From positions 1-12,694 of the forward strand of contig CAYMJU010000147.1 in assembly GCA_964390555.1 (NCBI GenBank): DNA of 12,694 nt, written 5' to 3'. This document shows positions 1-7,192 of the stretch, one piece after another (within the stretch, counting starts at the first letter, position 1; every line of letters starts with the position of its first letter). The notes under the pieces are model-generated. The model saw nothing but the letters and a program-made list of their open reading frames with translations, had not been told where the DNA came from and ran no database searches. Source of the stretch: CAVTWS01 sp964390555 (GTDB taxonomy: Bacteria > Actinomycetota > Acidimicrobiia > Acidimicrobiales > SHLQ01). The position numbers and the translations under genes are program-made.

Positions 1-720
1 ACGGTGTTGATCACCCGGGCCCTCGACCAGGTCGGCGATCTCGCCGACGGCTTGGCCGATCTCGGAGCGACGGTGCTCGCGGTCCCGACGATCGCCATCG
101 CTGACCCCGCTGACGGTGGGGCCGCGCTTCGAACGGCCGCGGCGTCGGTGGACACCTACGACTGGGTGATCGTCACCTCGCCGAACGGCGCCGATCGACT
201 TCTCGCCGCGCTCAGCAGCGCGGCCCGGCCCCGCCGGATCGCCGCCATCGGCCCCGGAACCGCCCGGCGGCTGCGCAGCGGCGGTCTGGAACCAGACCTG
301 GTGCCGGCACGATCGAGCGGGGAAGGCTTGCTCGCCGAGTTCTCGGACCGGCCCCCGGGTGGCGGTCGGGTCCTGCTCGCTCGAGCCGCGGTGGCACGAG
401 ATGTGGTTCCCGATGGCCTGCGGGCCCGCGGTTGGGTGGTCGACGTCGTCGAGGCGTACCGGACCATCGTGCCGGTCCCCCAGGACACCGATCTCTCGCG
501 GGTGCGCCAGGCCGACACCGTGGTGTTCACGTCGTCGAGCACCGTGCGCAACTTCGTCGCCATGTTCGGCGCCGCCGCCGCTCCGGGCACGGTCTGCACC
601 ATCAGCCCGGTCACGTCGGCCACCGCCCGCGCCCTCGGCCTCACCGTCACCGTCGAGGCCACCGACCACACCATCCCCGGGGTCCTCGCCGCCCTCGCCG
701 CCCGGTCCCCCAGATCGTGA
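1..720 (+). CDS. hemD: Uroporphyrinogen-III synthase HemD, 5' end cut by window edge
   Basis: Cytosolic enzyme that closes and isomerises hydroxymethylbilane to uroporphyrinogen III in tetrapyrrole synthesis. The frame is open from base 1. A GTG at 4 could start it, but the first residues (TVLITRALDQ) match the first beta-strand of the family, which usually follows a few more residues, so the true start is probably upstream. About 239 residues are visible, against roughly 250 for the family. The two-lobed pattern is clear: VLITRA, then YDWVIVTSPNGA, IAAIGPGTA, DLVPARSSGEGL, a linker, VVFTSSSTVRNF, and near the end the typical CTISPVTSATARALG. The family is poorly conserved in sequence, so the call rests on this run of motifs and on hemB and hemL downstream. 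A 37-base gap follows before the next gene. Confidence 0.93.
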   Translation, partial: TVLITRALDQVGDLADGLADLGATVLAVPTIAIADPADGGAALRTAAASVDTYDWVIVTSPNGADRLLAALSSAARPRRIAAIGPGTARRLRSGGLEPDLVPARSSGEGLLAEFSDRPPGGGRVLLARAAVARDVVPDGLRARGWVVDVVEAYRTIVPVPQDTDLSRVRQADTVVFTSSSTVRNFVAMFGAAAAPGTVCTISPVTSATARALGLTVTVEATDHTIPGVLAALAARSPRS

Positions 721-745
721 ATCACGGGCGTGCGCGAGTCACGGG

Positions 746-751
746 TATGTT
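746..751 (+). promoter_or_regulatory. Putative -10 box (TATGTT) for a leaderless transcript of the thiolase cassette
   Basis: TATGTT fits the actinobacterial TAnnnT -10 pattern and ends six bases before the ATG at 758. Transcription would therefore begin at or next to the start codon, and no Shine-Dalgarno is seen before that ATG. No convincing -35 hexamer is visible. Inferred from spacing alone. Confidence 0.4.
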
Positions 752-757
752 GCGGCG

Positions 758-1894
758 ATGGGGTCGTTGAGGGCTGCGATCACGGGGGCAGGTGCCACCA
801 CCTATTCCCGCGAGTCGGGCCGCAGCGTGCTGGCGTTGGCCGACGAGGCCTGCCGCGCCGCGGTGGCCGACGCCGGATTGACGCTGTCCGACATCGACGG
901 TGTCGCCAGCTTCATGGTCATGCACGACTCGGTGCCGACGGTCGCGGTCGCCTCGTCGCTCGCCCTGCCCGGGCTGCGGTGGGCGCTCGACATCGACCTC
1001 GGAGGGCAATCCCCCTGCCACCTCGTGATCCAGGCGGCGGCGGCGATCACGACCGGGCAGGCCCGCCACGTTCTCGTGTTCCGGGCGATGAACGGCCGGA
1101 GCGGTCCGCGGGTCGGCACCATGCAGTTCCACGGCGGCGGGGGGAGTTACCGCTACCCGATCGGCTATGACGCCTACCTCATGTACGTCGCCATGTGGGG
1201 CCAGCGATTCCTCCACGAGACCGGCCAGGACGAGCTCGACATCGGGGCGGTGGCGGTGGCGCAACGCGCATGGGCGCAACGCAACGAAGCGGCGGTCCGG
1301 CGAAAGCCGCTCGATATCCAGACCTATCTCGCTGCGCCGTTCGTGGTCGAGCCATACCGGGCCGACGACTGCACGATCGAGATCGACGGGGCGTGCGCCG
1401 TGGTCGTGAGCTCCCTCGACGCCGCCCGCGACCTCCCCAACCCGCCCGCGGTCGTCGTGTCGGGCGGCTATCGCGCCGGGCCACGGCCGGGCCTCGACAT
1501 CGGCGACCACCTCCTCTGGGACGACTACACGCGCAACTACACGTCTCACCTGCGCGACGAGCTCTATGGTCAGGCGGGCATCGGGCCCGCCGACGTGCAC
1601 TTCGCCGAGATCTACGACTGCTTCACCAGCACCGTGTTGATGGGGATCGAGGGGTTGGGGTTGTGCGAGCGCGGCGGCGCGGGCGACCTCGTTCGGTCCG
1701 GCTCTTTGCCGTTCAACACGAACGGCGGGCTGCTGTGTGAGGGCTACCTGCACGGCATGAACACCGTCGTCGAGGCGACCCGGCAGATCCAGGGGCGAGG
1801 CGGCCAGCGCCAGGTGGACCGTCACGAGGTGTGCGTGGTGACGTCGGGCGCGCTGATGGATGGGTCGGCCATGATCCTCACGGCCGATCGATGA
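758..1894 (+). CDS. SCP2/Ltp-type thiolase-like protein (possible retro-aldolase subunit)
   Basis: A 378-residue protein of the lipid-transfer/SCP2-type thiolase superfamily, acting on CoA thioesters in the cytosol. The start is the ATG giving MGSLRAAITGAG, the usual first strand; further upstream the frame only shadows hemD. Seen in order: GGQSPCHLV with Cys87 near the usual thiolase nucleophile position, then AAAAITTGQARHVLV, the EIYDCFT motif (Tyr286, Cys288), the PFNTNGGLL loop, and EGYLHGMN (Tyr330, His332). The C-terminal CxG motif of classical thiolases is replaced by VVTSGALMDG. YDCF and GYxHG are features of Ltp2-like aldolases, in which, as I recall, two tyrosines act in catalysis. 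A DUF35 gene three positions downstream, the usual partner of such proteins, supports this. Family membership is strong; a choice between thiolase and aldolase cannot be made by eye. The stop overlaps the next ATG by four bases. Confidence 0.88.
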   Translation: MGSLRAAITGAGATTYSRESGRSVLALADEACRAAVADAGLTLSDIDGVASFMVMHDSVPTVAVASSLALPGLRWALDIDLGGQSPCHLVIQAAAAITTGQARHVLVFRAMNGRSGPRVGTMQFHGGGGSYRYPIGYDAYLMYVAMWGQRFLHETGQDELDIGAVAVAQRAWAQRNEAAVRRKPLDIQTYLAAPFVVEPYRADDCTIEIDGACAVVVSSLDAARDLPNPPAVVVSGGYRAGPRPGLDIGDHLLWDDYTRNYTSHLRDELYGQAGIGPADVHFAEIYDCFTSTVLMGIEGLGLCERGGAGDLVRSGSLPFNTNGGLLCEGYLHGMNTVVEATRQIQGRGGQRQVDRHEVCVVTSGALMDGSAMILTADR

Positions 1895-3510
1895 ACGCCC
1901 CGGTTCTCGCCGACGTGGTCACGAGCCGCGAGCGCCGGGCGCGCTACGAGACGTCGGGCTCGTGGGACGACGTCACGCTTCCGGCCCGCGTTGCCCACCA
2001 CGCCGCGCGTCGCCCAGACGATGTGGCGGTCGTCGATGGCGGCGGTCGCCACACCTACGACCGGCTTGCGGCCGATTCGGGCGCGTTCGCCGCAGCGCTC
2101 GCGGAACACGGGGTGGTGTCCGGATCCGTCGTGTCGGTCCAACTGCCGAATCGCTACGAAGCGGCCGTCGCGGCGGTGGCGACCATCTCGCTCGGCGCGG
2201 TGGTGAACCCGCTCCTACCCAACTACCGGGCTCGCGAGCTCGAGCACGTCTGGCGCACCGCCCGCCCGGTCGTCGTGATCACCCCCGACGAGTACCGCGG
2301 CTTCGATCACCGCCGGCTCGTCGATGGCGTGGCCGTAGCGACCGGCGTTCGCCCCCACCATGTAGTGGTCGGCTCGCCCCATCGCCCTGAAGCGAGCGCG
2401 TTCGCGACCCTGGTCGCGGGCCGCGGCGCGGAGCTGGGCGAGGGCCGAGCCGCCACCGTGTCCGAGATCATCTTCACTTCGGGGACCGAAGCCACGCCGA
2501 AGGCGATCATGCACACCGAGCAGACCGCCGGGTTCAGCGTGCGGGTGGCCCACGACGATCTCGGGCTCGGCCCCGGCGACGTCGTGTGGATGCCGTCGCC
2601 AGTCGGGCATTCGACGGGGTTCAACTACGGCCTGCGCTTCGCGCTGCATCACGGGTTGCCCCTGGTGCTGCAGGACCTCTGGGATGCCGACGAAGCGGTC
2701 GAGCTGGTGTTGCGAGAGCGGTGCTCCTACACGCTGGCCGCGACGACGTTCCTGCAGGACCTGGTCGAAGCGGCAGCGGCCGCCGGGGCGCGGCTCGACA
2801 GCTTGGCGTGCTTCGGCTGTGGCGGTGCCCCTGTGCCGCCGCAGCTGGTCGATGCCGCGGCTACCGTGGGTGTGCGCGTGCAGCGGCTGTACGGGTCGAC
2901 CGAGGTACTGGTCGGCACGTGGAACCGGCCCGACTCGACCCTCGACCAGCGCCGCCACACCGATGGGCGCGCCATGTCGGGCGTCGAGCTGGCGGTCCGC
3001 GGCGCCGATGGGGCGGCGGTCGAGGCGGGGCAGTCGGGTGAGTTGTGGACGCGTGGTCCGAACACGTGCGTTGGCCTCTTCGCCGACCCCGAGCGGACCG
3101 AGTCGGCCTTCGACGCCGATGGGTGGGTGCGCAGTGGCGACACGGTGACGATCGACGATGACGGCTACCTCACGGTCGTCGGGCGCACCAAGGAGATCCT
3201 GATCCGGGGCGGCATGAACATCGCGCCCCGCGAGATCGAGGAGGTGCTCGCCGGGTTCGCCGAGGTCGAGCGGGCTGCCGTGGTCGGGTTGCCCGACGAA
3301 CGCCTCGGCGAGCGGACCTGCGCGTGCGTGGTGCTGCGGCCGGGGTCGTCACTCGACCTGGCCACCGTCGTGTCGCGGTTCGAGATCCTCGGCGTGGCCC
3401 GTTACAAGTGGCCCGAGCGGCTCGAAGTGCTCGAAGCGATGCCCACGACGGCATCGGGGAAGGTCCAAAAGCACCTGATCGTCGCCGGCCTGCTCGGAGG
3501 ACACGGGTGA
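1891..3510 (+). CDS. Acyl-CoA synthetase (AMP-forming, ANL superfamily)
   Basis: A 539-residue enzyme that activates a carboxylic acid with ATP to an acyl-adenylate and then to an acyl-CoA. The start is the ATG in the ATGA overlap with the thiolase-like gene. Superfamily core motifs are in order: P-loop TSGTEATPK at residues 196-204 (Glu200 in place of the common Thr), YGSTE at 334-338, GELWTRGPN, GWVRSGD ending at Asp417, the hinge GRTKEILIRGG at 431-441, and TASGK with the catalytic Lys524. The tail (ILGVARYKWPERLEVLEAMP) resembles medium-chain, FadK or cyclohexanecarboxylate-type CoA ligases. The substrate cannot be read from the sequence. Placement inside a thiolase/crotonase cassette suggests it feeds the acid that the other enzymes shorten. 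It ends in a GTGA overlap with the crotonase. Confidence 0.93.
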   Translation: MNAPVLADVVTSRERRARYETSGSWDDVTLPARVAHHAARRPDDVAVVDGGGRHTYDRLAADSGAFAAALAEHGVVSGSVVSVQLPNRYEAAVAAVATISLGAVVNPLLPNYRARELEHVWRTARPVVVITPDEYRGFDHRRLVDGVAVATGVRPHHVVVGSPHRPEASAFATLVAGRGAELGEGRAATVSEIIFTSGTEATPKAIMHTEQTAGFSVRVAHDDLGLGPGDVVWMPSPVGHSTGFNYGLRFALHHGLPLVLQDLWDADEAVELVLRERCSYTLAATTFLQDLVEAAAAAGARLDSLACFGCGGAPVPPQLVDAAATVGVRVQRLYGSTEVLVGTWNRPDSTLDQRRHTDGRAMSGVELAVRGADGAAVEAGQSGELWTRGPNTCVGLFADPERTESAFDADGWVRSGDTVTIDDDGYLTVVGRTKEILIRGGMNIAPREIEEVLAGFAEVERAAVVGLPDERLGERTCACVVLRPGSSLDLATVVSRFEILGVARYKWPERLEVLEAMPTTASGKVQKHLIVAGLLGGHG

Positions 3511-4316
3511 GCAACCTCGTCGAGATCGTCCATGAGCCGGTCGGAGCGTTGGGCGCCACCGCGGCCGTGCTCACGCTGTCGCGGCCCGACCAGCTGAACC
3601 CGATCGACTCAGCGATGCTCGCGGCGCTAGAAGCCGCGCTCGACGAGGTCGAGGCGCGACCCGAGGTACGGGCGATTCTCGTCACTGGCGCCGGCCGGGC
3701 GTTCAGCGCCGGTGGCGACCTCAAGGCGTACATCGAGCTCCAGCGCGACGAAACGGCCTTTGCGCAGTTCGTGTCCGAGCTGCACCGGATCTTCGCTCGC
3801 CTGCGGTCGGGGCGGCTGCCGTCCATCGCCCTCGTCAACGGGGTGACCGTCGCCGGTGGGCTCGAACTGTTGCTCAACTGCGACATCGCGCTCGCGGCCC
3901 GGTCGGCCCGGATCGGCGACGGGCACCTCAACTTCGGGCAGATGGGCGGCGGCGGCGTCCTCACGTTGTTGCCCCGCGCCATCGGCAGGGCCAAGGCCAC
4001 CGAGCTCATGCTGACCGGACGGCTGCTCGACGCCGACGAGGCGTGCGCCTGGGGGCTGGTGAGCCGGGTCGTGCCCGACGAGGATCTTCTCGCGGCCGGA
4101 CTGAACCTCGCCGCATCGATCGCGGTGAAGAGCCCGTTGGCAGTGGCCAACGCCAAGCAGGTGATGCACAGGCTCTGGTCGGAGAACGCGTCGGTCGACG
4201 AAGGTCTGGCCATCGAGCTGGCCGCCGACGTCGACTACTGCCTCAACTCCCACGACGCGCCCGAAGGCCTCGCCGCCTTCTCCGAGCGCCGCGCCCCCCG
4301 CTTCGAGGGCCGATGA
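3507..4316 (+). CDS. Enoyl-CoA hydratase/isomerase (crotonase) with one altered catalytic position
   Basis: A 269-residue crotonase, the usual length. The start is the GTG in the GTGA overlap with the ligase stop; GGAGGA at 3496-3501 lies five bases upstream, a good ribosome site. The oxyanion-hole segment is GRAFSAGGDLK and the second is VAGGLELLLNCDIALAA, with Glu120 matching the first catalytic glutamate of enoyl-CoA hydratase (Glu144 in the rat enzyme). Twenty residues later, where Glu164 is expected, this protein has His140 (RIGDGHLNFGQMGGGG). Aligned by eye without gaps, the flanking glycines and LPRAIG match. It may therefore isomerise, or hydrate by another mechanism; the exact reaction is uncertain. 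The C-terminal part (ATELMLTGRLLDADEA, GLVSRVV, KSPLAVANAKQ) is typical. The stop overlaps the ATG of the DUF35 gene. Confidence 0.92.
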   Translation: MSNLVEIVHEPVGALGATAAVLTLSRPDQLNPIDSAMLAALEAALDEVEARPEVRAILVTGAGRAFSAGGDLKAYIELQRDETAFAQFVSELHRIFARLRSGRLPSIALVNGVTVAGGLELLLNCDIALAARSARIGDGHLNFGQMGGGGVLTLLPRAIGRAKATELMLTGRLLDADEACAWGLVSRVVPDEDLLAAGLNLAASIAVKSPLAVANAKQVMHRLWSENASVDEGLAIELAADVDYCLNSHDAPEGLAAFSERRAPRFEGR

Positions 4317-4696
4317 CCGCGCCGGTCACCGACCTCGACAGCGGGCCGTTCTGGGAGGGTTTGCGCCGGCACGTGGTGATCGTGCAGGCGTGCGGCGCGT
4401 GCGGACGGCACCGGTTCGGGCGCTTGCCGTCGTGCCCCTACTGTGCGGCGGTCGGTGGGGCCGACGTCGAGGTGCCGGGGATGGGCACGATCTACTCGTT
4501 CGTCCGGGTGCATCGGGCGATGACCGATGACATGGCCGGCGAGGTGCCCTACGCCGTGGCCACCGTGGACCTCGACGGGGGAGCGCGCATGCTCGGCCGG
4601 GTCGAGCCCGCCGAACGAGCCGCCATCGGCGCGCGGGTCGCCCCCCGTTTCGTCGTCCACGACACCTGGACCGAACTGCGCTTCAGCCTGACGTAG
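4313..4696 (+). CDS. DUF35 zinc-ribbon / OB-fold protein, partner of the thiolase-like protein
   Basis: A 127-residue protein with the DUF35 architecture. An N-terminal helix (FWEGLRRHVVIVQAC) leads to a rubredoxin-like zinc ribbon with Cys27-x2-Cys30 and Cys41-x2-Cys44. An OB-fold follows (GMGTIYSFVRVHRA, PYAVATVDLDGGARMLGRV, then a final strand). All four zinc cysteines are present. The start is an ATG overlapping the crotonase stop, with GAGGG just upstream. DUF35 proteins bind SCP2-type thiolases, for example in archaeal HMG-CoA synthase complexes and in the Ltp2-ChsH2 sterol side-chain aldolase. Here it is a free-standing small gene, not fused to a MaoC hydratase as in ChsH2. It most likely forms a complex with the product of the first cassette gene. 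It is the last gene of the cassette. Confidence 0.9.
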   Translation: MTAPVTDLDSGPFWEGLRRHVVIVQACGACGRHRFGRLPSCPYCAAVGGADVEVPGMGTIYSFVRVHRAMTDDMAGEVPYAVATVDLDGGARMLGRVEPAERAAIGARVAPRFVVHDTWTELRFSLT

Positions 4697-4799
4697 CCGG
4701 GATGCAGCCGAGAGGTGACGAGGTTTCGTTCGAGTGGCTCAGACGAACTCGTTCGGGGTGACTGGTCTCGCGTCATGACACGCCAGGTGTGTACCACTG

Positions 4800-4816
4800 C
4801 CCGGTTTCGGACCGGG
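4800..4816 (+). terminator. Hairpin in the DUF35-hemB gap, possible terminator
   Basis: A 6-bp perfect stem (CCCGGT / ACCGGG) with a five-base TTCGG loop lies about 100 bases after the DUF35 stop and about 70 before hemB. A T-run is missing, so termination is only suggested. It is the strongest stem I see in this 188-base gap, which contains no credible gene. Confidence 0.3.
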
Positions 4817-4872
4817 TCCCATGCCCCTTCTTCTCCGATGCGGGCGAGGGGTTCACCCAACCGGCTCGGTCG

Positions 4873-4878
4873 TAGGCT
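4873..4878 (+). promoter_or_regulatory. Putative -10 box (TAGGCT) for a leaderless hemB transcript
   Basis: TAGGCT is a good actinobacterial -10 hexamer. It ends six bases before the hemB GTG at 4885, so the expected transcription start falls on the start codon. No Shine-Dalgarno precedes that GTG. A weak TTCACC at 4852-4857 might serve as -35, but its 15-base spacing is short. It would drive hemB-hemL and, by overlap, the SLOG/RyR genes. Confidence 0.5.
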
Positions 4879-4884
4879 CTCACG

Positions 4885-5865
4885 GTGAGCTTTCCTCAAC
4901 GACGATTGCGGCGGATGCGGCGCACGCCGGCGCTTCGGCGACTGGTGGCCGAGACCCGGCTCTCGGTCGACGACCTGATCGCGCCGCTGTTCGTGCGCCA
5001 GGGAATCCGTGAGCCCCAGCCGATAGCGTCGCTTCCCGGTGTGGTTCAACACACCGTCGACAGCCTCCGGGCCGAGGTCGCCGAGCTGCGCGCCCTCGGG
5101 ATCCCCGGCGTCATTCTCTTCGGCGTGCCCGAGACCAAGGACCCGGTCGGGTCCGAGGCGTGGAATCCTGACGGCATCGTGCAGGTCGCCCTCCGGACCC
5201 TCCGCGACGACGTCGGCGACGACTTCGTCCTCATCGCCGACCTGTGCGTCGACGAGTACACCAGCCATGGGCACTGCGGCATCGTCGACGACCGTGGCGA
5301 GGTCGACAACGACGCCACGCTCGAGCTGTACGAGCAGATCGCGGTGGCCCAAGCCGATGCGGGTGCCGACATCGTCGCCCCGTCGGGGATGATGGACGGC
5401 CAGGTGATGGCGATACGCGACGCCCTCGACGACGCCGGCCACGACGCGGCGGCAATCCTCGCCTACGCCGCCAAATATGCGTCGGCGCTGTACGGCCCGT
5501 TCCGCGACGCCGTCGACGTGCACATCGTGGGCGGCGGTGACCGCAAGGGCTACCAGCAGGACATCCGCAACGGCCGCGAAGCTCTGGCCGAGATCCGCGC
5601 CGACGTCGCCGAGGGCGCCGACATGATCATGGTGAAGCCGGCGCTGTCGTACCTCGACGTCATCAGCCAGGCTCGCGCCGAGCTCGACGTACCCCTCGCC
5701 GCCTACCACGTGTCGGGCGAGTACTCGATGGTCAAGGCGGCGGCCGAGCGGGGGTGGATCGACGGGATGGCCGTCGCCATCGAGCACTCCACCGCGATCA
5801 AGCGGGCGGGCGCCGACGTGATCCTCACCTACTTCGCACGTGAGCTCGCCGAGGCGCTCTCGTGA
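4885..5865 (+). CDS. hemB: Porphobilinogen synthase (delta-aminolevulinic acid dehydratase) HemB
   Basis: A 326-residue cytosolic enzyme that condenses two 5-aminolevulinates to porphobilinogen. The GTG start gives MSFPQRRLRRMRRTPALRRL, the usual N-terminus. The two Schiff-base lysines are Lys197 (YAAKYASALYGPF) and Lys251 (MIMVKPALSYLD), at the spacing known for the family. The metal-site segment reads DLCVDEYTSHGHCG, with Cys121, Asp123 and Cys131. The middle cysteine of fully zinc-type enzymes is therefore an aspartate, a mixed form that I recall from other actinobacteria. YHVSGEYSMVKAA near the C-terminus is also typical. A leaderless promoter probably precedes it, and hemL follows after 49 bases. 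Confidence 0.98.
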   Translation: MSFPQRRLRRMRRTPALRRLVAETRLSVDDLIAPLFVRQGIREPQPIASLPGVVQHTVDSLRAEVAELRALGIPGVILFGVPETKDPVGSEAWNPDGIVQVALRTLRDDVGDDFVLIADLCVDEYTSHGHCGIVDDRGEVDNDATLELYEQIAVAQADAGADIVAPSGMMDGQVMAIRDALDDAGHDAAAILAYAAKYASALYGPFRDAVDVHIVGGGDRKGYQQDIRNGREALAEIRADVAEGADMIMVKPALSYLDVISQARAELDVPLAAYHVSGEYSMVKAAAERGWIDGMAVAIEHSTAIKRAGADVILTYFARELAEALS

Positions 5866-5914
5866 GCCGCTCGGCGCGACGGGCTGGTCACCCGAAGGCG
5901 AGCCAGGAGACAAC

Positions 5915-7192
5915 GTGAGCACCGTGCACACGACCAACGCTGAGCTGTTCGCGCGGGCCCAGAGGGTCATCCCCGGTGGGGTGAACTCGCCCGTTCGCTC
6001 GTTCCGCTCCGTCGGCGGCACGCCGTACTTCGTCGAGCGCGGCGAGGGTCCCTACGTCTATGACGCCGAGGGGCGCGAGCTCATCGACTACGTGCAGAGC
6101 TATGGCCCCGGCATATTGGGCCACGCCCATCCGGTCGTGACTGCCGCCATTCAGAAGGCCGCGGCGGAAGGGACGTCGTTCGGTGCACCGACGCGGCGTG
6201 AGATCGAGATGGCCGAGGCGCTCGCGGCGCGGGTGCCCGGGCTCGACATGGTGCGGCTCGTGTCGAGCGGAACCGAGGCCTGCATGACCGCCGTCCGCCT
6301 GGCGCGGGGCGCGACCGGTCGGTCGACGATCGTGAAGTTCGCCGGGTGCTACCACGGGCACGCCGACGCGCTTCTCGCCGCAGGTGGAAGCGGCGTCGCC
6401 AATCAGGGACTGTCGGGCTGCGACGGTGTCACCGCCGGCGCGGTCGCTGACACGGTCGTCGCGCCGTACAACCGCATCCCCGACCTCGACGAGACGGTGG
6501 CCGCGGTCATCGTCGAGCCGGTCGCCGCCAACATGGGTCTGGTCGCGTCGGTACCGGGGTTCATCGAGGGCCTGCGCGCCGCTTGCGATCGCGTGGGTGC
6601 GCTGCTGATCTTCGACGAGGTCATCACCGGCTTCCGGCTGGGACGCGGCGGGGCCTCGGTGCGGCTCGGCGTGCAGCCCGACCTTTGGTGCTTCGGCAAG
6701 GTGATCGGTGGGGGCCTGCCGATCGGCGCCTTCGGTGGTCGGGTCGATGTCATGGCCCACCTGGCTCCGCTCGGCGGCGTCTACCAGGCCGGCACGCTGT
6801 CGGGGAACCCGCTGGCCACGGCCGCGGGGCTGGCCACGCTCTCGCTGCTCACCGACGACGCCTACGACCGGCTCACCGACACGGCCGTGCGGCTCCCGGA
6901 GGGCATGATCGACGCCTTCGCCGACGCCGGTCTGACCGCTGTCGTGCCGCGGGTCGGGACCCTCGTCGGCCTCTTCTTCGGTGACCGGGCCCCCACCGAC
7001 TTCGACGAGGCCAAGGTTCTGGCCGACAACGGTGTGTATCCCCGGTTCTTCCACGAGCTTCTCGACCGTCGCGTGGCTTTCGCGCCGGGAGCATACGAGG
7101 CCCTGTTCCCGAGCTTGGCGCACACCGACGAGGTGATCGACCGCACCATCGACGTTGTGGCCGCGGCCGCGAAAGCCGTCGTCGCGGGGTGA
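5915..7192 (+). CDS. hemL: Glutamate-1-semialdehyde 2,1-aminomutase HemL
   Basis: A 425-residue PLP enzyme that converts glutamate-1-semialdehyde to 5-aminolevulinate, the last step of the C5 route to tetrapyrroles. The start is a GTG with AGGAGA at 5905-5910, four bases upstream; an in-frame extension into hemB is unlikely. Diagnostic segments: the N-terminal RAQRVIPGGVNSPVRSF, VSSGTEACMTAVRLARG, FAGCYHGHAD, VIVEPVAANMG, the PLP aspartate Asp234 in IFDEVITGFRLG, and the PLP lysine Lys262 in CFGKVIGGGLPIGAFGG, followed by YQAGTLSGNPLA. The N-terminal GGVNSPVR and YHGHAD separate it from ordinary class-III aminotransferases. Its stop overlaps the GTG start of the SLOG-like gene by four bases, so the two are probably translationally coupled. 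Confidence 0.98.
   Translation: MSTVHTTNAELFARAQRVIPGGVNSPVRSFRSVGGTPYFVERGEGPYVYDAEGRELIDYVQSYGPGILGHAHPVVTAAIQKAAAEGTSFGAPTRREIEMAEALAARVPGLDMVRLVSSGTEACMTAVRLARGATGRSTIVKFAGCYHGHADALLAAGGSGVANQGLSGCDGVTAGAVADTVVAPYNRIPDLDETVAAVIVEPVAANMGLVASVPGFIEGLRAACDRVGALLIFDEVITGFRLGRGGASVRLGVQPDLWCFGKVIGGGLPIGAFGGRVDVMAHLAPLGGVYQAGTLSGNPLATAAGLATLSLLTDDAYDRLTDTAVRLPEGMIDAFADAGLTAVVPRVGTLVGLFFGDRAPTDFDEAKVLADNGVYPRFFHELLDRRVAFAPGAYEALFPSLAHTDEVIDRTIDVVAAAAKAVVAG

Noticed and set aside
359..757. In-frame upstream extension of the thiolase-like protein
   Set aside because: This stretch overlaps hemD in another frame and gives a Pro/Ser/Arg-rich text. The natural N-terminus begins at the ATG at 758.
4824..4851. 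CCCCT/AGGGG stem before hemB
   Set aside because: The stem has only 5 bp with a long loop, which is expected by chance in GC-rich DNA.
4549..6021. Minus-strand open frame of 490 codons across DUF35 and hemB
   Set aside because: It is a GC3 shadow of hemB, crosses an intergenic promoter region and shows no domain.
5888..7123. Minus-strand open frame of 411 codons under hemL
   Set aside because: It is a shadow of hemL, which is identified with near certainty.
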